Assembly (NCBI GenBank): GCA_963816155.1
Contig: CAWFJE010000007.1
Coordinates: 124,001-188,000, forward strand
DNA from: JAXGXJ01 sp963816155
GTDB lineage: Bacteria > Actinomycetota > Thermoleophilia > RBG-16-64-13
Direction: 5' to 3'
DNA: 64,000 nucleotides
Part shown: piece after piece, positions 1-9,054 of the stretch
How the letters are laid out: each line of letters begins with the position of its first letter
How positions within the stretch are numbered: the stretch's first letter is position 1
The notes under the pieces: model-generated
The model's input: the letters and a program-made list of their open reading frames with translations, nothing else
The model's database searches: none
What the model was told of the DNA's origin: nothing
Made by a program: the position numbers and the translations under genes

Positions 1-1859
1 GCGATGGTCAACTGGGCCGAGCCGGGGCCGACCACATCCGCTCCGGCCGCCGGTGCCGCTTCCTCGACCGCGTCCGAGAAATCGGTGTGTGTGGACTGGG
101 CGGGAGTCACCGCTGTGATGTCGGCCATGCCGGGATCGAAGGTCTCACCCGTGTAGTGGAAGGTCAGGTAGTCGTCCCATAGCGACGCGGTGGCGAAGCG
201 GCCCACGGAGGGAGGGTAGGCGATCGGCCAGTCCCCGAACGCGCCCGCGTACTCCGCAGAGTTGGGGAAGTAGATACTGAGTCCACCCGAAGCCGGTCGG
301 TTCTGGCCATGGTACTCGGCGACCACGGACTGCGCGAGAACACTGTTCACCTGCTCCGCAAGCCGGGTTGTCTGCGGATCGTCGATGCGCTCCATCAGCA
401 GGTCGACGAAGTGGGCCAGATCGATGAAGGAGGGCGGGAAGTCCTCGCCGAAGACGCCGGTGAAGGACTGCGCGTACGTGCGAGCCTCTGCCACCAGCGC
501 TTGGTCGACATCGGCCAACGCCAGCACCAGTTCGTTCAGGGCGGAGTTGAGTTCCTGCATCATGCTCAGATCGATGACCGCCATGGTGGCTTCGAGGCTC
601 ATTTCGGCGACGACGCTCTCGATGGTGTGGTCTCCTCCGGTGAGTTCAGCGCGTGCTTCATCATCGACGATGCGGATGTCGTCCTCCACGTAAGCGTCCA
701 CGACCGCTCGTCCCAACTCGGCCCCTGTCATAGCCGCGTTCTCTGTCAGGGCCTGCAGGAATCCGCCGTACGCCCAGCCGACCCCGGGTTCGATCTCCTC
801 CGACCCCACACCGAAGAGCGCGTGCGGTGCGATGGCGCTCATCACTTCGAGTTGTCCCATCAGACAGGCGTCGAAGCCGATCAGTTCAAAGGCGCCGATG
901 CCGGTGTCCTCGACGATCGAGCCCAACGTGCTGTCGATCTCCTGGATGGTCAGCGCACTGGCCTCAACGGGGTCGTTATCGCTCCACCCTCCCGTCCAGC
1001 CGCCCCCGTGGTTCGCCATGATGAGCACGTAGCGGTCGGCAGGGTACGCGTCGATCGCCCAGGTGGCGAAATCGTAGAGGGAGCGGCCATCGCCCATGTC
1101 CACCTCGCCGATCTCAGCCGCTTCCATCGAGCCTATGGTGTAGATGTCGCTGTCTTGAGTCACCAGCCGGCGTTTGGTGTCGGTCACGTCGCCGTCGCCG
1201 TCGAAGCCGCCGGCGTAACGGTCGATCTGCGAGACGATGGTCACCAGATCGGTGGAGCCCACCAACTCGGCTTCGTTGAGGTCGAAGGCTATGTCCTGTT
1301 CGAGGAGTTCGTCGTCACCATCCTGGTACAGCATGACCAGCCAGGTGCCCGGCTCTTCGGCCTCCGTCGTGGATGTGGAGGTGGGCTCCGCGGGGGCGGT
1401 GGTGGCCACGGTCGAAGTCGTATCGACCGGCGCGGTGGTGACCGACGTGGTGAGATCGCCGCCGTCGCCAATACCCCTCAAGCCGAAGAAGAGGCCCAGA
1501 CCCAGAGCGACGACGAGCACCGCGGCCAGGGGGAGCACCCAGAAGAGGTGGGAGCGGCCCGTGGCGGTTTCAGCTGGCGCCGCGGGCTCGGGTGGCGCCG
1601 CGGGCTCGTGTGCGACGGCCCCGTCCTGGGGTGGGGCTGTCTCCGATGACCGAGCAGCTGCGGAACTGGGAAAGAGCTCGACGATCTGTGCGGCTGGGAG
1701 CCAATCAGCAAGCGTGGGGTGCCAGACCCAATCATCGGGGGTCAGCGCGCCGGATCGCGCCAGCAGCACCAACTGCTCCCAGTCGAGGGGGCCGACCTGC
1801 CCACCGGGTCCTTGCGACTTGGAATAGAACCAATCCGAAGCCAGAGGGTGACTGTTCAC
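1..1859 (-). CDS. Membrane-anchored clostripain-family (C11) cysteine peptidase with N-terminal GYF_2 domain, C-terminus cut by window edge
   Basis: Read on the minus strand, the protein opens with a GYF_2-like module (residues about 9-60, Trp-rich, with GPGGQVGPLDWEQL and DWVWHPTLADWLP). A Pro/Ala linker, one transmembrane helix (about 105-127) and a Thr/Ala-rich linker (136-170) follow. The peptidase domain starts near 171 (GTWLVMLYQDGDD). The C11 catalytic pair is visible as His284 in MANHGGGW and Cys332 in GFDACLMG. The GTG start at 1859 is the only start after an in-frame TGA and has GGGGAGG 5 nt upstream. C11 enzymes cleave after basic residues; the single helix suggests the protease faces outside the cell. 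The 3' end lies outside the window. Family call is secure; substrate and role are unknown. Confidence 0.85.
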   Translation of the reverse strand, partial: MNSHPLASDWFYSKSQGPGGQVGPLDWEQLVLLARSGALTPDDWVWHPTLADWLPAAQIVELFPSSAAARSSETAPPQDGAVAHEPAAPPEPAAPAETATGRSHLFWVLPLAAVLVVALGLGLFFGLRGIGDGGDLTTSVTTAPVDTTSTVATTAPAEPTSTSTTEAEEPGTWLVMLYQDGDDELLEQDIAFDLNEAELVGSTDLVTIVSQIDRYAGGFDGDGDVTDTKRRLVTQDSDIYTIGSMEAAEIGEVDMGDGRSLYDFATWAIDAYPADRYVLIMANHGGGWTGGWSDNDPVEASALTIQEIDSTLGSIVEDTGIGAFELIGFDACLMGQLEVMSAIAPHALFGVGSEEIEPGVGWAYGGFLQALTENAAMTGAELGRAVVDAYVEDDIRIVDDEARAELTGGDHTIESVVAEMSLEATMAVIDLSMMQELNSALNELVLALADVDQALVAEARTYAQSFTGVFGEDFPPSFIDLAHFVDLLMERIDDPQTTRLAEQVNSVLAQSVVAEYHGQNRPASGGLSIYFPNSAEYAGAFGDWPIAYPPSVGRFATASLWDDYLTFHYTGETFDPGMADITAVTPAQSTHTDFSDAVEEAAPAAGADVVGPGSAQLTI

Positions 1860-2108
1860 ATCTGCCTCCCCGGACGTGCCTCAATGCGCCAACTCGCGTT
1901 CATCGAGTATATATCGACGCGAGAATCATCTGGCGACGGATCAACCGGCGCTCGCGGCGCGGATCCTCCGCCGGAGAGCCGGCCGCGAGTACCCTGCGAC
2001 GGGAACGCCACCTTCTTGCTGCGGCGTCTTACAGGGTCGAACGCTAGACGGGCGAGCATTTCCTAGCCGGGTCGTTTCCATCGCTACGAAATCGTGTTGG
2101 GGAGAGTC

Positions 2109-2759
2109 ATGGTGCGCAGGTCACTGGTGCTGGGGGCGCTACTGCTGGCGCTCGCGGCGCTCGGATGCGGAGGTGCGGCGGACACCGAGAGCACCGCTGC
2201 GACGACTGCGCCGTCGACCAGCTCCACCGCTACAACGCCGACCTCCGCCTTCGCCGATTTGGAGCCTGTAGTCCAGCCCACTCTGCCCGAGGTCATCCCG
2301 GGCTACACAGAGGTGGATCCCGCCACCGGCCTGCATGTGACCGGCACTCCCACCGTGGTGGATCTGGCTGGCTACCATCTGAAGGTTACGGGCAAGATCG
2401 CCCACGAGTTGAGTCTGTCGTACGATGACCTGAGGCGCCTGCCGAAGGTTTCGGGCACGCCGCGCCTGGTCTGCCCTGGCATCTTCGTGGATACGACCAC
2501 CTGGTCAGGTGTAGCGCTTCACACGGTCCTCGAGATGGCCGGGGTGCAACCCGGTGCCACTGAGATCAAGATGACTTCGGCGGACGGGTATTGGGTCTTT
2601 CTGGACCTCGATCGGGCGCTCGGCGCCGACAACTTTCTAGCCTATGAACTGATGGGCCGCCCGCTGCCGGTCCTGCATGGCTTCCCACTTCGCGCCGTGC
2701 TGCCGAACGAGACCGGCAATCTTTGGGTCAAGTGGCTGGTGGAGATCGTTGTGGAGTAG
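2109..2759 (+). CDS. Lipoprotein with oxidoreductase molybdopterin-binding (sulfite-oxidase-like) domain
   Basis: 216-residue exported protein. A signal peptide ends in a lipobox with Cys20 (LAALGC), then comes a short Ser/Thr linker. From about residue 85 the sequence matches the sulfite-oxidase-type molybdopterin fold: a LRRLPKV segment, the LVCPGIF cysteine segment, and a C-terminal GFPLRAVLPNETG-NLWVKWL motif. Only this domain is present, so it is shorter than a full sulfite oxidase and may be a substrate-binding or degenerate relative rather than an enzyme. The ATG at 2109 is preferred over an in-frame GTG 15 nt earlier because GGGGAGAG precedes it and the signal peptide then starts cleanly. 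It is divergent from the C11 protease and convergent with glcF. The redox partner is not evident. Confidence 0.75.
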   Translation: MVRRSLVLGALLLALAALGCGGAADTESTAATTAPSTSSTATTPTSAFADLEPVVQPTLPEVIPGYTEVDPATGLHVTGTPTVVDLAGYHLKVTGKIAHELSLSYDDLRRLPKVSGTPRLVCPGIFVDTTTWSGVALHTVLEMAGVQPGATEIKMTSADGYWVFLDLDRALGADNFLAYELMGRPLPVLHGFPLRAVLPNETGNLWVKWLVEIVVE

Positions 2760-2817
2760 GGGCCGGTTCCGTGGACCTGCTTCGGACCGTGTCCGGGCGG
2801 CTTTCGCGCAGAGCGAC

Positions 2818-4179
2818 CTATGCTGTCGGCGTCAGAGCACGGTCGCAGAGCTGGCTCATGTTCAGCACCTCGATATCTTCGCCCACCCGTGCGACCCCGA
2901 GAGCCAATTGCATCATGCAGGTCGGACATTCAGTTGCGACGATGGAGGCACCCGTGGCGGCGATGAAACCCATCTTCCGATCGATGATCGCGGCCGAGAT
3001 CTCCGGGTGCGTCACCCCATAGCTGCCGGCAGAACCACAGCAGGAGGCGGCTTCGGCCGCCTCGCGGAAGACGACGCCCGGCAGGGAGGAGAGAATCGTG
3101 CGCGGCTGCTCGGTAACATCCTGGTATCGTCGTCCCAGGTGGCAGGGCTCATGATAGGTGACGATGGTCCCTCGCGGCTCCGACTGCTGCTTCTCTGGGG
3201 GCGCCTCCGCCTCGTCGTCCTCCTTCGGCTGCTGAGAGAACTCGGGAGTCATTGCCATCAGCTCGCTGAAGCTGCGTACTTTGCCCTGCAACTGTTCGGC
3301 CCTGTCCCTCCACTCAGGATCGTCCCGCAGCAACACTCCGTAGTCCTTCAGGTGCCCGGAGCAGCTGCCGCACTCTGAAACGATGACATCGAAACGCCGC
3401 ACATCCCCGATCCGACGCAGGTTGTCGCGGGCCAGCCGGAGCGCAGCTTCCAAGTCGCCGTAGCCGTAGGCGGCCAAGCCGCAGCAGCAGTTGTCGAGCG
3501 GCTCCACATCCATACCCAAACGGTCGAACACCCTCAGCGTGGCTTCTCCCACCTCCGGAAGCACGTAGTTGTACCCACAGGACATCCAGTAGCCCACGTG
3601 CAGACTTTGCGCTGTCGATCGGTCATTCGCGTCTCGGCGGGGTCGTTTTCGCAGCCGGCTGTGAAGCAGGGGACCCGGGTTGCCGGCGCGCAGTTCGAGG
3701 GCTCTCTCCAACTTGGGGTTGAGCAGTCCCACGAGCCCCAAACGCCGGGCGGCGTCAGGGAGGCCGGTACTGCGGAGCGCCCAGACCATCCGGACGAGTG
3801 TGCGCATGAGACGGGGGCGGGGCAGCAGGTCACGAAAGACACGCCGCTGCACGAAGTTCCGCCCGAAGCGTTCGGCGTAGGCATGCCGAAAGGAGACCAC
3901 CACCTCGTCGGTCGGGATGGCGGAGAAGCAGGTGGCCGTGCACGCTCGGCACAGCAGGCAGTTGGAGAAGGCATCCTTGGTTTCCGCAGTCAGCTCGGAC
4001 CGTCCCTCGACTATGTTGCGAAACAGGGCTAGCTTGCCACGCGCGACGTGTCCTTCGCGGCCGGTAGCGCGGAAGATAGGGCAGGTCGGTTGGCAGAAGC
4101 CGCATCGGCCGCAGGCTGACACATCGTCGTAATGTTCGTGGAACTCGGCCGGCATGGGCCGGCCGTTCTTCGCGGTCAT
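2818..4179 (-). CDS. glcF: Glycolate/lactate oxidase iron-sulfur subunit GlcF
   Basis: 453-residue Fe-S subunit that passes electrons from the flavin subunits to the membrane quinone pool. Two 4Fe-4S motifs sit near the N-terminus (CGRCGFCQPTCP about 23-34; CLLCRACTATC about 74-85). Two CCG-type cysteine clusters follow (CCCGLAAYG and, near the C-terminus, CCGSAGSYG), the order typical of GlcF. It is the second gene of a two-gene operon: its ATG overlaps the TGA of the upstream glcDE gene (TGATG), with GGAGG 6 nt before it, implying translational coupling. An acidic insertion with Glu/Lys/Asp runs lies near residues 325-345. Glycolate and D-lactate oxidases share this architecture, so the substrate cannot be fixed from sequence. 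Confidence 0.9.
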   Translation of the reverse strand: MTAKNGRPMPAEFHEHYDDVSACGRCGFCQPTCPIFRATGREGHVARGKLALFRNIVEGRSELTAETKDAFSNCLLCRACTATCFSAIPTDEVVVSFRHAYAERFGRNFVQRRVFRDLLPRPRLMRTLVRMVWALRSTGLPDAARRLGLVGLLNPKLERALELRAGNPGPLLHSRLRKRPRRDANDRSTAQSLHVGYWMSCGYNYVLPEVGEATLRVFDRLGMDVEPLDNCCCGLAAYGYGDLEAALRLARDNLRRIGDVRRFDVIVSECGSCSGHLKDYGVLLRDDPEWRDRAEQLQGKVRSFSELMAMTPEFSQQPKEDDEAEAPPEKQQSEPRGTIVTYHEPCHLGRRYQDVTEQPRTILSSLPGVVFREAAEAASCCGSAGSYGVTHPEISAAIIDRKMGFIAATGASIVATECPTCMMQLALGVARVGEDIEVLNMSQLCDRALTPTA

Positions 4180-6950
4180 CAAAGACCTCCCACGAAGCGT
4201 CCGGGATTGAGCGTGTCGTACGGATCCAGCCGCTCTTTGATCCGCTTCATCAATCCCAGCGTGGCACCTGGATCTCCCCAGGCGTCAAGGTCGGAGGGCA
4301 GGTGCTCCAAGCCGAGGCGGATGAATAGGCTGCCGCCCTCCCTTTGGGCCTCTTCCCGCAGTCCGCCCACATAAGAAGCGAGCCATTCGCGCTCGCCCTC
4401 GTCCGCAGAGGCGAGATCCAACACCAGCTCGATCCGTCCTCGTTCGCCGCCGATGCGGTAGGAGGGTTCCAGCCCATGGGCGCGTGCCTCGCGGAGTGCC
4501 CTCTGGGCCAACCTCCAGATCTCTCCTACGGGTACGATGGCGCGCACCACCACGCGGTCGCCCGCGCAAGGGCCCACGTTGGAAGGCGCTGGGATGGAGT
4601 CATAGTACGCATCCGCGACGCCGTCCTCCAGGATTCGCTCGGCCTGTGTGTCGGTGATTTTCGTCAACTCGCGCAAGGATCTGTCCACCTCCGCACGATG
4701 CCCGTAGAAGCCGGCCAGCAACCAGATGTCTTCGGGATAGCCAGGGCGCGACCCAGGGACGAATCCCGGTGAGGCCACCTCGAGCGCTACTGGGGTCAAA
4801 TGCGACTGCAGGACGCATCCGGCGGCCTTTCCCGCTTGTTCCAGCGATTCCATAGGCATGACGACCAGGGCCTGGGCGTCGGGCCGCGGCAGGAGGCGCA
4901 GGGTCACCTCAGTGATCACACCCAGCGTCCCGCAAGAGCCGACGAACAGCTTGGTCATGTCGTAGCCGGCCACGTTCTTCATGGTGCGTCCGCCGAAACT
5001 CACCACGCTGCCATCGGCCAGGACGGCGCGTACACCGCTCACCACATCCTTGAGTCCTCCTCGGAGGGCTGTGCGCAGCCCGTACTCGGCAGCGGAGATG
5101 ACACCTCCCACCGTGGCCGGTCCGCGTCGCGCCGAGTAGAGAGGCAGTATGCGATGGGTCTCCGCGACCTCGCTCTGTGCGTCGCTCACGCGGCTGCCGG
5201 CTCTGACAGTGAGGGTGAGGTTGTCCGGATCGAGATCGATCGTCCCCCGAAGAGCAGCTGTGCTCAGCAGGAGGTCCAGCCCCCGCGGTCGGTTGCCCCA
5301 GTCGAGTTTGGTCCCACCTCCGCGAACGCAGACGGCCAGCCGGTCAGCTTGCGCCAGCGCTATCAGCTGGGCCAGTTGCTGCTCGTCGCAGGGGTGCACC
5401 TCGATCGGCGCGCGTAATCCATGGATGGGCGTCGACGACGGGGCGACCACGCCCTCGCGGCCGACCACCGATGCCAAGCGCTCGATCAGACTCGACTCGC
5501 TCCTGGCGCCTCCGACCGTCGAGCCACGGCCCTGCCGCTCTTGACCTTCGCGCACGCCGCGGTCCGCCAGGCCGGCATCGGGGGGCAACAGCTTCCCCGG
5601 GTTAGACAGGTCTTGCGGATCGAAGGCCTCTTTCACCAGGCGCTGTGCCCGTAGATCGTCTTCGCTGAAGACCATGTGCATCGCGTCCAGTTTCTCCACG
5701 CCGATGCCGTGCTCGCCACTGATGGTCCCGCCGAGATCGACACATGCCGCGAGTATCTCCATGTTCACAGTCTCTGCGTTCTCTCTCTGGGAAGGAACGC
5801 GGTCGTCGAAAAGCACCAGGGGATGGAGGTTGCCATCGCCGGCGTGAAGGACGGTGAACAAACTCAGCCCGTGGCGGCGGCCTATCTCGCCCACACGCCC
5901 CAACATCTCCGAAAGCCTGGTGGGAGGAACCACTCCGTCCATGGAGAGATAGCTGGGGGCCAGACGCGTCATGGCGGCGAAGCTGCCTCGCCGGCCTCGC
6001 CAGAGGGCCTCCCGTTCGACTTCGTCCCCCGCGACCGTCACGTCCAGTGCCCCACACGCGCGACAGATTGCGGCCACTGCCTCTGACATCTCGTCCATGC
6101 CGTCGCAGAGACCGTCCAGTTCGATGAGTAGCACCGCTCCGGCATCGCGCGGGAAACCGCAAGTCATGGCGTCTTCCACCGCGTTCACCGTTGCGTGGTC
6201 CATGAGTTCGAGCGTGGCCGGCACCAATCCTCGGGCGATCGTCTCCGACACCGCCTTGCCCGCGGCTTCGACCGAAGGAAAGACGGCCAGCATCGTCTTG
6301 GTCGCCTCCGGCAATCGGAGGATGCGGAGGGCGGCGGCAGTGATCGTCCCCAAGGTTCCTTCGCTGCCCACAAACAGCCGCGCAAGTTCGAAGCCCGGGG
6401 AGTCGAGCGTCTTGCCGCCGAGCCAGACCACCTCTCCGTGGGGCAATACGACTTCAAGGCCCAGGACATAGTTCGAGGTGACCCCATACTTGAAACAATG
6501 GGGGCCGCCCGCGTTCATGGCGATGTTGCCCCCGATGGAAGACGCATTGACACTGGAAGGATCAGGGGCGTAGTGGAAGCCGAAGGGGGCGAGGGCGGTT
6601 GAGACGTCGCTGTTGAAGATCCCTGCCTGCACCACCACACACTGGTTGGGTATGTCTATCTCGAGCACGCTGTTCATGCGGCCTATCTGCAGTACGACTG
6701 CGCCCTGGAGGGCGAGGGTGCCACCGGCCACGTTGGTGCCGTAGCCCCTTGCGACGAATGGGACCGACTCCCTGCTGAGCAGACTGCTGATTGCCGAGAC
6801 CTCTTCGGTGGACTGCGCGAACACCACCGCGCGAGGCAGATGCCGCTCGGCGCAGGCGTCGTACTCGTAGGTCTGGCGATCGACAAGACAGTCGAGCACA
6901 CCCGCCTTGCCCACGATGGTACGCAGCTTTCTTACGAGGGGATCGGACAT
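4179..6950 (-). CDS. GlcD-GlcE fusion: FAD-binding glycolate/D-lactate dehydrogenase
   Basis: 923-residue flavoprotein in which two FAD-linked oxidase modules are joined in one chain. Residues 1 to about 465 resemble GlcD: an FAD PP-loop (ARGYGTNVAGGTL), an FVGSEGTLG motif, and a C-terminal GEHGIGVEKLD segment. A linker rich in Gly, Arg and Glu (about 470-495) leads to a GlcE-like half (about 496-923) with VRGGGTKLDWG, the second FVGSCGTLGVITEV motif and LNPGRFVGGL at the end. In E. coli these are separate subunits. The ATG at 6950 has GAGGG 6 nt upstream. The enzyme should oxidise glycolate, D-lactate or another 2-hydroxyacid with GlcF as electron acceptor. Confidence 0.88.
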   Translation of the reverse strand: MSDPLVRKLRTIVGKAGVLDCLVDRQTYEYDACAERHLPRAVVFAQSTEEVSAISSLLSRESVPFVARGYGTNVAGGTLALQGAVVLQIGRMNSVLEIDIPNQCVVVQAGIFNSDVSTALAPFGFHYAPDPSSVNASSIGGNIAMNAGGPHCFKYGVTSNYVLGLEVVLPHGEVVWLGGKTLDSPGFELARLFVGSEGTLGTITAAALRILRLPEATKTMLAVFPSVEAAGKAVSETIARGLVPATLELMDHATVNAVEDAMTCGFPRDAGAVLLIELDGLCDGMDEMSEAVAAICRACGALDVTVAGDEVEREALWRGRRGSFAAMTRLAPSYLSMDGVVPPTRLSEMLGRVGEIGRRHGLSLFTVLHAGDGNLHPLVLFDDRVPSQRENAETVNMEILAACVDLGGTISGEHGIGVEKLDAMHMVFSEDDLRAQRLVKEAFDPQDLSNPGKLLPPDAGLADRGVREGQERQGRGSTVGGARSESSLIERLASVVGREGVVAPSSTPIHGLRAPIEVHPCDEQQLAQLIALAQADRLAVCVRGGGTKLDWGNRPRGLDLLLSTAALRGTIDLDPDNLTLTVRAGSRVSDAQSEVAETHRILPLYSARRGPATVGGVISAAEYGLRTALRGGLKDVVSGVRAVLADGSVVSFGGRTMKNVAGYDMTKLFVGSCGTLGVITEVTLRLLPRPDAQALVVMPMESLEQAGKAAGCVLQSHLTPVALEVASPGFVPGSRPGYPEDIWLLAGFYGHRAEVDRSLRELTKITDTQAERILEDGVADAYYDSIPAPSNVGPCAGDRVVVRAIVPVGEIWRLAQRALREARAHGLEPSYRIGGERGRIELVLDLASADEGEREWLASYVGGLREEAQREGGSLFIRLGLEHLPSDLDAWGDPGATLGLMKRIKERLDPYDTLNPGRFVGGL

Positions 6951-7112
6951 GAGAGAGCCCTCAGTCTCGGTCGGGGGGAACTACTGCAGGATCAGTGCCG
7001 AGATATTTTAGCGGAACGGGGTGGATCGTAGAGCGCGGCCCTCAAGGTGCTCCCCGGGGGGGCCGGGCCTGGTCCTGCACTTGCAGACGGGCGGAGAGCT
7101 TCGAGCAAGACT

Positions 7113-7301
7113 CTAGCTCCGGTCTTTGCGCTCCAGCCTGCTAAGGAGCCCGATGGCCCAACCAGGATTGTCAGCCGTCCAGCCGATACCGAACCCGGCC
7201 AGGCCGAGCCCGATGGACCACACCAGAGCCTCCCAACCGAGCCAGTGCCAGATCACGGCGATGACGACTCCTATGATCACTCCTATGTATGCGCGGCGCA
7301 T
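7113..7301 (-). CDS. DUF2273-type small membrane protein
   Basis: 62-residue protein made largely of two hydrophobic segments (about 5-22 and 26-42) separated by a tryptophan-containing turn (WHWLGWEALVW), with a charged C-terminal tail. Size, hydrophobicity pattern and position match the DUF2273 proteins that accompany Asp23/Gls24 proteins. It is the last gene of a four-gene minus-strand operon, 12 nt after the AmaP-like gene, with AGGAG upstream of its ATG. It probably helps anchor the Asp23 complex at the membrane. Molecular function is not known from sequence. Confidence 0.75.
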   Translation of the reverse strand: MRRAYIGVIIGVVIAVIWHWLGWEALVWSIGLGLAGFGIGWTADNPGWAIGLLSRLERKDRS

Positions 7302-7313
7302 GTGGTCTCCTGC

Positions 7314-7865
7314 TCAGTTGTCGGTCGCGGATGGGGCGAGGCCGGTCGTGTAGATCAGGGTCAGATCGATAGGCTGCGAGGGCACGCCCAGCATGCTCCA
7401 GAACTCCTCGCCGAGGGCCCCTCTGGCCTCTTCCTCGACGTTCTGCGCGTTCGCGCCTCTCTCCAGTCGTATGTGCAGATCCAGTCTCTTTCCGTGGGCG
7501 AAGGGTGCGGCTTCCACCACCGCGTCGATCTCTTTGAGCCTCTGGATCGCGGCCCTGCGAACGACGATGGGGCTGACCAGTGTCTTGCCTGCCGCGCTCC
7601 TGTCCACGAGGACGGTGGCCTGAGTCATCCGGGGGCGTGCGAACTGGGCGATAAGGACGATAAGCGCGACTACGGCGAGAGCCGCACCTAGCAGGGCTGC
7701 GACCCAATCGACTACTGATGGCGCCGCGGTCCAGCGGATGGCGGTGGCGATGGCATCGCGCCATCCGGCGTCGATCGCTCCAATGCCCTCCAGGATGAGG
7801 AACACGCCGACTGCGGCCAGCATCAACCAGCCCAGCCAGGCCGAGACCTGCTGCAGCACCCTCAC
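7314..7865 (-). CDS. amaP: AmaP-like alkaline-shock membrane anchor protein
   Basis: 183-residue membrane protein with a hydrophobic helix near residues 11-30 and another near 53-78. A soluble region follows, rich in Val/Ile/Ala/Arg alternations (ATVLVDRSAAGKTLVSP) and resembling a single Asp23-like fold. This is the arrangement of AmaP, which tethers Asp23 to the cell membrane in Gram-positive bacteria. The GTG start overlaps the TGA of the preceding gene (GTGA), so translation is probably coupled. It sits between a second AmaP-like protein and the DUF2273 protein. The call rests on context plus topology. Confidence 0.7.
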   Translation of the reverse strand: MRVLQQVSAWLGWLMLAAVGVFLILEGIGAIDAGWRDAIATAIRWTAAPSVVDWVAALLGAALAVVALIVLIAQFARPRMTQATVLVDRSAAGKTLVSPIVVRRAAIQRLKEIDAVVEAAPFAHGKRLDLHIRLERGANAQNVEEEARGALGEEFWSMLGVPSQPIDLTLIYTTGLAPSATDN

Positions 7866-8407
7866 TGGACCCTCCGCTTGTCCTCGCGGGTGGTGGAGAT
7901 CTCGTACTTGATGGCATCGGTTAAGCCCAGTTCCTCAAGCTGCGATTTGAGGGTCACCCCGGCCTGGTCGACCAGCGCGAACGGCCGGCTCGGGGCGAAT
8001 GGAGTCGTCACCAACAGGCGGTCGCCCTTTGTGCGGACTCCGATGGTCGGCTCCACTTCTTGACGAAGCCTATGCTCAGCCGCCCGGGCGACCGATGCCA
8101 GGTCCAGCGAGGTCGTCCCGCCTCGTGCACTTCGCAGAACGGGACCGGTTCGAGGTCGCCGTGGCACCATGATCACCGCGAGAAAGGCGGCGAGCAGAAC
8201 CAGACCCACTCCCACGAGCACGGCCGCGCCGCTTGAGAGCGGCGCGGACACCCATACCGCAAGAGATTCCGCGGCATTCGTGAACCAGTCCTGAGGGCCG
8301 GCGACCCCGTACGTGACGAGGCCGGTGGCCGCCAATGCGGCCACCAGAACCACCAGCAGCCCAAAGAGCCGCGAAACCAGTGCTCGGAGGGAGGGCCAGT
8401 TGAACAT
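7862..8407 (-). CDS. Second AmaP/DUF6286-like membrane protein of the Asp23 operon
   Basis: 181-residue protein with two predicted transmembrane helices (about 10-34 and 57-83). A cytoplasmic domain containing HRLRQEVEPTIGVRTKGDRLLVTT and a charged C-terminus follow. It resembles the downstream AmaP-like protein in plan, and such paired proteins occur next to Asp23 in Actinobacteria. It starts 30 nt after asp23 and overlaps the next gene by 4 nt. The ATG at 8407 has no strong Shine-Dalgarno sequence. A role in organising envelope-stress proteins at the membrane is inferred from the operon. Confidence 0.6.
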   Translation of the reverse strand: MFNWPSLRALVSRLFGLLVVLVAALAATGLVTYGVAGPQDWFTNAAESLAVWVSAPLSSGAAVLVGVGLVLLAAFLAVIMVPRRPRTGPVLRSARGGTTSLDLASVARAAEHRLRQEVEPTIGVRTKGDRLLVTTPFAPSRPFALVDQAGVTLKSQLEELGLTDAIKYEISTTREDKRRVQ

Positions 8408-8437
8408 ATCGGATGCGACTACTCTACCCGGATGCGA

Positions 8438-8881
8438 CTACTCGACCCGAGCCCCGGTCGGGGACGGTTCTTCCGATGGGATGTAGAGATCATCGACTTC
8501 TATGTTGACCTCTTTCACGATCAGCCCGGTGCCGTCTTCCACCTTGCTGATGACGTTCTCACGAAGCGCCTGGGCGACGATGGGGATGGAGTACCCATAT
8601 TCCATGACGATGACGAGATCGATGGCGGCTTCCTTCTTGCCGACCTCCACATTGACGCCCTGAGTCAGCGATTCACCGGCCCGGACCCGTCCGACCAGGC
8701 GGCGGAACGACTTGCCGAGGCTGCTGACGCCCTCGACCTCCCGAGCCGCGATGCCGGCCATCTTGGCGACAACCGCGTCGGCGATGGTCGTGAAGCCATG
8801 GTCGGTCTGGAGGATATAGCCGTCTTTGCCCGCCGCGGTCGTTTCGTCCGCGATTTCTGCTGCGCCTTGTTTGTCGGCCAT
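8438..8881 (-). CDS. Asp23/Gls24 family envelope stress protein
   Basis: 147-residue protein. The core (about residues 18-130) has the Asp23/Gls24 pattern: TTIADAVVAKMAGIAAREVEGV, a basic linker, GVNVEVGKKEAAIDLVIVMEYG and a final VNIEVDDLYIP strand. Family members are abundant soluble proteins that assemble at the membrane and respond to cell-wall or alkaline stress. An upstream in-frame extension to 9001 exists, but the ATG at 8881 (MADKQGAA) matches the usual family start. It is the first gene of the operon asp23 - AmaP-like - amaP - DUF2273. The acidic C-terminal tail is short and variable. Confidence 0.88.
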   Translation of the reverse strand: MADKQGAAEIADETTAAGKDGYILQTDHGFTTIADAVVAKMAGIAAREVEGVSSLGKSFRRLVGRVRAGESLTQGVNVEVGKKEAAIDLVIVMEYGYSIPIVAQALRENVISKVEDGTGLIVKEVNIEVDDLYIPSEEPSPTGARVE

Positions 8882-9054
8882 GTGTGGACTCCCTTCACGT
8901 TCTTGGTCTGCATTCTTACGCACGTGAGTGATGCTGCAGTCGGTGCGGTCACCAGTGCCGCATATCGCAAGGGGCAAGTCCCCAGCGCGTCGCACTCGCA
9001 AACGTAGAGGACGGGGTCGGGACCGCCGTCAGGGCTGGAAGCCATGCACGCTCC

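Noticed and set aside
309..1649. 446-residue plus-strand reading frame
   Set aside because: It is the antisense of the C11 protease gene, whose domains and ribosome site are clear; the plus-strand translation has no recognisable domain.
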